64,000 nt of DNA, from assembly GCA_963930645.1 (NCBI GenBank), contig OZ005651.1, positions 333,530,705-333,594,704 on the forward strand, read 5' to 3'. The DNA comes from Salticus scenicus. Taxonomy: Eukaryota; Arthropoda; Arachnida; Araneae; Salticidae. The notes beneath the pieces are model-generated. The model was not told where the DNA came from. It ran no database searches and saw nothing but the letters and a program-made list of their open reading frames with translations. The translations under genes and the position numbers were made by a program. Below are positions 59,656 to 64,000 of this stretch, piece by piece. Within the stretch, counting starts at the first letter, position 1; every line of letters begins with the position of its first letter.

Positions 59656-62600
59656 TGCATCAGTAGTTTATTATCAATTTAATCTAACTTAAATTTAAGG
59701 TGAAATTTTTTTTTTTCAATAAATGTTTTTTCTGTTGTTCCACGAAATGTTTTATTCTGTTTTTCGTAAAACTTGTTACGGTCACGTAATAAAAAAAAAA
59801 AAAAAAAAATGTGTCATCAGTCATATTAAAGGTAAATGTTGGGTTAGAACATTAAAAATAAGAAGTTTTGGTTATAGAGTAAGTTCAAATATTTCTGTTA
59901 TTCACCGTCAAACAACTTTATAATTTTTCAGTTTCTTTCTTATATTTAGTTTTATTCCCTTCGGCACAATCAATTATTTTGGATATGCCTGTTGGGCTTA
60001 CTTCTTTTAAACTGTCAAAAGTTGAGGAAACGTGTATGACCAACATTCGGTTCTAACGAAAGTTTTCATAGTAATGCATAGAAAAATTAAGCTGTAAGAA
60101 ATAAATTGTTTACACTTGTAAACAATAATTAACTGTGATTTTTTGCATAAATTGGAGCTTCATTTCAATTTTTTAAAATAAATTCCATAAAATTCATTAC
60201 TAGCATGCCAGGTGGTAAACGTAATATTTACTTTTTATATTTCCGCTCTAAAATATATAAATATTAAAATATATATACATATATTAAAAAATATATAAAT
60301 TTCATGATTTTAAATTTTATTAAACAATTTAGCTACACGTCATGAAAACAACTTGAAATTTGCGGACATAATTGCACAGAAAGCATAATTGTATCTGATA
60401 ATACATATTCCAAGCAATAATGATTATATTCAATTTAGCAGCAATCGTAAAAAAATCATTGTTTTTACTTTATATTTTTGGGGGCCGCTGAATCAAAATT
60501 TTTAAATTCTCACTAAATTTTCTTGTGCTTTTCCCAAATTTTGAAAATAGTCCCACAAAAATCAGTTTTTTGGATAAAACTTTACGTTTTCGTTTTTGGG
60601 AAGCAATAGTTTGATATTTTGCAAGTTGACAGAATTTCCAACAAAGTATTTATTATTACATTTTTATGTAGGGTAAATTGGAATGGAGGGATGGAAAGCA
60701 AGAGGTTGGTACTACAGCTATGCATTAACGCTATCTACTCATATCGCAGTCTCCACATTCGATTTTCTTGAAGCTAAAACTCCCTTTATTTTCTCTATCC
60801 TTTTTTATCTGTGCCCTTCCACATAAAACAATTCGATAATTGCTTATTAAACTAAAATTGTCAGGTTTGGTCGAAAAGATTTTTCAAATATATTTCAAAT
60901 ATTTTCTCCTTTTGTATCATAGCTAGAAATGCGTATTTGTTGAGGATATTATTACAAGTAACAAACCGGTTTTTTTGCAAGCATAAAGGTATGGAACAAA
61001 TGTTACGAAATTTCAAAAAAATTCCTTCAGTTTTATTTTTAATTATTATTACTACTTTACTTTTTCTTACCATATATGCATTAAAAAGTATTAGGTTGAA
61101 GTAAAATTTTCAAAACTGAGTTTCTGGTAAAAACGTATGCTTTGAGATCGCCTTAATCCCAATAATTTGTTATTTTAGTGACTGGTGTATGTGCTTGTTA
61201 GAGTATTTAATACTAGCGTAACTCGTATATAGACATTGGGAGAAGATCCCAAATAGGTTTTCTTAAAATGCATCATATGATGAATTTGGAACAATTTAAC
61301 TAAGATTGAGCAATACAGGGACTGATAAAATAGTTCAAATATATTACGATTCAAGGTCAGAATTTCTCGTTGATAGATTTTAAGTTATTTCGAATGCACT
61401 AATTATAATGAAATAAACATATATATGTTCATATCAACATATATATATATATATTATATGTGCAAAAATATATTTCCTGTAGAATATGGTATGAAAAGAT
61501 GAATTCAATGATGAATTCATTTATACAAATATCATAATATAAAGGAAAAATTCTTTTTGAGCAATTAAGAAAATCCATTTTATAGACTTTCCTTCTCTTA
61601 CGAGAAAGTGAAAAAAAAAAAAAAAAAAAGAAGAAGAGAAGAAGAAAGAAAGAAAAAGAAAATAAAACTAGAGAGAGAGAGAGGGGAGGGGGGAAAGTGA
61701 AAATAAATGTTAATTGAAGATAAAAGCAAAATAAATTTTGTTAAAATTTTGTAACTTCTATTGCATACCTTTTATCCTTGCATCAAAATCGATTTCTTAC
61801 TTATAATAAAAGTTTTGTCTGTTAAAGTAACACAAATCCTCAACAAATATGCACACAGTTTAAATCGATTTACTTTTCTAGGTACCGATAAAAAGCAAAA
61901 AATATTTGAATTGTGTTTGAAAAACGTTTAGTTTTCAAACAAATCTCATTTTTTTTTTCTATTAAGCGATTATCTTTATTTTATTTTATTTATTTATTTA
62001 TTTCTTAGGAGAAAGGGGAAAAAAAAGAGAGATAAAAAAAAAAATATGTTAATTTTTGCTTCAAGAAAGTTAAGCGCTGAAAGAGCGATATGAACAGATA
62101 ATGTGAGAGCGGAGTGACAGTATAAAGTTATGACGCATCCACTCGCTTCCTCCTCCTCCCTTCCAATTTATCATACATCAAAATGTAATAAGATTTATTT
62201 TCTTGAAAATGTTATGTACTTTTATAAAATCAAACTATTTTTTTTTTTTTTTCAAAAACGAAAGCAAAAAGTTCTTATGAAAAAAAAAATGATAAAATTA
62301 TTATTATAACCCCCCCCCCCCCTGAATTTTAGTTTTTTTTTTTTTTTTTAAATTTAGGGGACGCAAGAAGAAATTTTGATGGGAAGTTGAAAGCTTGGAT
62401 ACAATGACTCCAAAAACATAAAGTCAGTCAATCTCCAAAACTACTATGATTTTTCTGCTGGTAAAAACCCCCTATTGTTTGGACTCACACAACTGCATAT
62501 ATGTTTGTTAATTGTTAACATTTATGTGAGCTTAGCTTAAACAAATCCTAGGACACATTTTTCAATATTGTAACATTTTATATAATTTTTAAAATTATAA

Positions 62601-62820
62601 ATTTTCAGTAACATGAATAAATTTTGCTGGTGTTCTAAACAACATCTCACAAATATATATATTTAGTATAAAAAATATCCAAAGATAGTGATAACTTTAG
62701 ATCTAATTGATACATCCCCTCCCACATCACCACAAAAAGAAAGTTTTAGTTAAGGTTATTTTAATTTTACACGATTTTGTGACATGTTATATAAATTTTG
62801 CATACAAATTTGTAAAACGA
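59004..62820. other. Unclassified AT-rich DNA
   Basis: No gene recognised. (TA)n at about 59615-59654, poly(A) at 59790-59808, a purine-only stretch of AAG and AG repeats at 61.61-61.69 kb, and a C run near 62311-62322. Confidence 0.5.
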
Positions 62821-62851
62821 CACTCAAGAGCCAAAACATTATGAACACCTG

Positions 62852-63992
62852 TCAATAACGAGTTGGCCCACCTTTTGCCCGCAACACAGCAGCAACCCGC
62901 CTTGGGATGGACGCCACAAGTCTTTAGTAGATGGCCGGAAACAGATTTTACCAGATGTTTAAGCAACGGTCACGCAAATCCCAGAAATTGCGACTTGGTG
63001 GTATTTGAACTCTGAGCTGCTGTTGCATGACATCCCAAATGTGTTCTATCGGTAAGTCAAAGTAAGTCAAAGATCAATGTAAGTCAAAGATCCGGGGTTC
63101 GAGTAACGGTCCAGGCATTATTTTCACTCAGTCGGAAAATTAAAATTTCAATAAATATGATTTTCTTCCACAGTTGATTGTGTGATTTTATTAAAAAAAA
63201 ATTGTGTTCTATCGGATTGAGATCAGGTGCGTTAGGCGGCCAGGACATTAACTGGAATTCAGCATAATGTTCCTGGAACCACTTCAACACAATTCGAGCC
63301 TTGTGACACGGAGCGTTGTCCTGTTGGAACATTCCATTTCTAGTTGGGAAGACAGACGCCATGTAAGGGAGTAACTGGTCCGCAGTGGTATTCAGATACT
63401 ACGTAGCGTTCATGATCTGCTCTACCACAACCACGGGTCCCAGAGACGCAAAAGAGAATCTCCCCCAAAGCATAATACTGCCACCACCGGCCTGTGTATG
63501 ACCTGCTGTACATTGAGAGAGCAACCGTTCGCCTGGCAGACGGCGTACCCTGACACGACCATCGGCGTGATGAATGACAAATCGTGATTCATCTGACCAG
63601 GTAGCTCTCTTCCACTGATCCATGGTCCAGTCACGATATTCCCGGGCCCAGCGTAGACGTAGTTGGCGATGACGCTTCGTCAGCAGAGGCACATGAGTGG
63701 GACGTCTGCTGCGTAACCCCATATCCAACAGTGTGCTCCGATACAATTCTACTTGCCCCTGGATTGTTTTAGCTATCAGTTGAGCCACAGTCTGGTTTCG
63801 GTTTTGCTTCACCAAGCGGGACAATCTCCAACGACCTTTTTCTTTGATAACATGTATATGTCCAACACCATGTCGTCTACTGCTGGTTTTACCGTCATTC
63901 ATCCACTTTGCATAAGTACTAACAACTGTAGATCGCGAGCAACCCACGAGTCATGCAGTTTCGGAAATGCTTGTTTCGAGCCATCGAGCCAT
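62852..63992 (-). pseudogene. Tc1-like transposase pseudogene (DDE, 36-residue D-E spacing)
   Basis: Tc1-like transposases excise and insert their element at TA sites. From the ATG at 63990-63992 the frame reads MARWLETSISETA, a stop (TGA, 63951-63953), then the helix-turn-helix GCSRSTVVSTYAKWMNDGK. The catalytic motifs follow: WSDESRF (about 63590), a stop (TAG, 63399-63401) after NAT, then QQDNAPCHKA (about 63315) and DLNPIEH (63204-63212). The D-to-E interval is 36 residues. A SINE splits the sequence at the PIEH codons. Beyond it come WDVMQQQLR, two more stops, then PRRVAAVLRAKGGPTRY and the normal stop at 62852-62854. Apart from the stops and the insertion the frame is nearly intact, so decay is recent. 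The true start may lie beyond the window. Confidence 0.9.
63053..63202 (+). mobile_element. Short SINE inserted in the Tc1 transposase
   Basis: 150 bp flanked by TGTGTTCTATCGG at 63040-63052 and 63203-63215, a perfect 13 bp target duplication. It contains GGGGTTCGAGTAACGG (63095-63110), which resembles a tRNA box B with one changed part, and ends in an A-rich tail (TTAAAAAAAAA). The 5' part is three GTAAGTCAAAG words instead of a full tRNA head, so it is probably truncated or rearranged. The duplication includes the codon for the catalytic glutamate. Confidence 0.8.
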
Positions 63993-64000
63993 TACAATCT

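Larger units (their letters stand above)
62821..64000 (-). mobile_element. Tc1-like transposon, partial, interrupted by a SINE
   Basis: The terminus CACTCAAGAGCCAAAACATT followed by ATGAACACCTG is a Tc1-type end (62821 onward), lying just downstream of the transposase stop. The element continues beyond the right edge, so the second terminus is not seen. It is the best-preserved transposon protein in the window. Confidence 0.8.

Noticed and set aside
59723..59923. 66-codon frame with a Lys run
   Set aside because: It spans a poly(A) tract; no domain.
1..64000. CRISPR arrays, bacterial operons, rRNA
   Set aside because: No regularly spaced identical repeats with unique spacers, no ribosome-binding-site-led gene chains, no rRNA-like conserved stretches; the window is plainly eukaryotic.

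Overview
The window is very AT-rich eukaryotic intergenic or intronic DNA, full of homopolymers, (TA)n runs and transposon remains. I find no host protein-coding exon that I can defend. The readable coding remains are all transposases: a Tc1-like one at the right edge on the minus strand, a mariner-like one at 21.96-22.62 kb, a Tc1-like C-terminus at 56.2-56.5 kb and a mariner N-terminal helix-turn-helix piece at 58.7-58.9 kb. The composition, the mix of Tc1/mariner, hAT, piggyBac and Helitron elements, and tRNA-derived SINEs suggest an arthropod. The Tc1 protein at the right edge looks like copies I associate with spider genomes, so an arachnid is plausible but not proven.

Layout. 0-3.6 kb: a hAT-like end, an inverted-repeat element built on GGTCCATATTAC, a minus-strand LTR with its polypurine tract, and a large foldback element. 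6.2-15 kb: short TA-flanked MITEs, two fuller copies and one fragment of a roughly 730 bp repeat (one copy split by a tRNA-Ser-type SINE), and a solo LTR with a 4 bp target duplication. 21.5-25.3 kb: a MITE abutting a decayed mariner at a shared TA, then an element carrying a tRNA-like module. 27.1-30.3 kb: an AACGTT-rich transposon end, two adjacent palindromes carrying a hammerhead-ribozyme-like core, a hAT MITE and a 683 bp foldback. 31.2-39 kb: a 1.4 kb palindromic element, two piggyBac-type MITEs, a pogo-type MITE, a hAT MITE, and a Helitron inserted cleanly in a MITE. 42.6-49.4 kb: a roughly 150 bp-period satellite, a second AACGTT end, more MITEs and a 490 bp palindrome. 51.3-52.8 kb: a foldback with a tRNA-like module in each arm. 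56-59 kb: transposase scraps. 62.8-64 kb: a Tc1-like element interrupted by a SINE.

No operon or pathway logic applies here. The window reads as a record of nested insertions. Its most distinctive property is the abundance of non-autonomous elements that are almost wholly inverted repeats. Several fall into recognisable families within the window: the 1.4 kb palindrome at 31.3 kb and the foldback at 2.5-3.6 kb are relatives, and two MITE families with TACAGTCGG-type ends share a core. The long stretches between these elements hold only simple-sequence DNA or unclassified AT-rich sequence.
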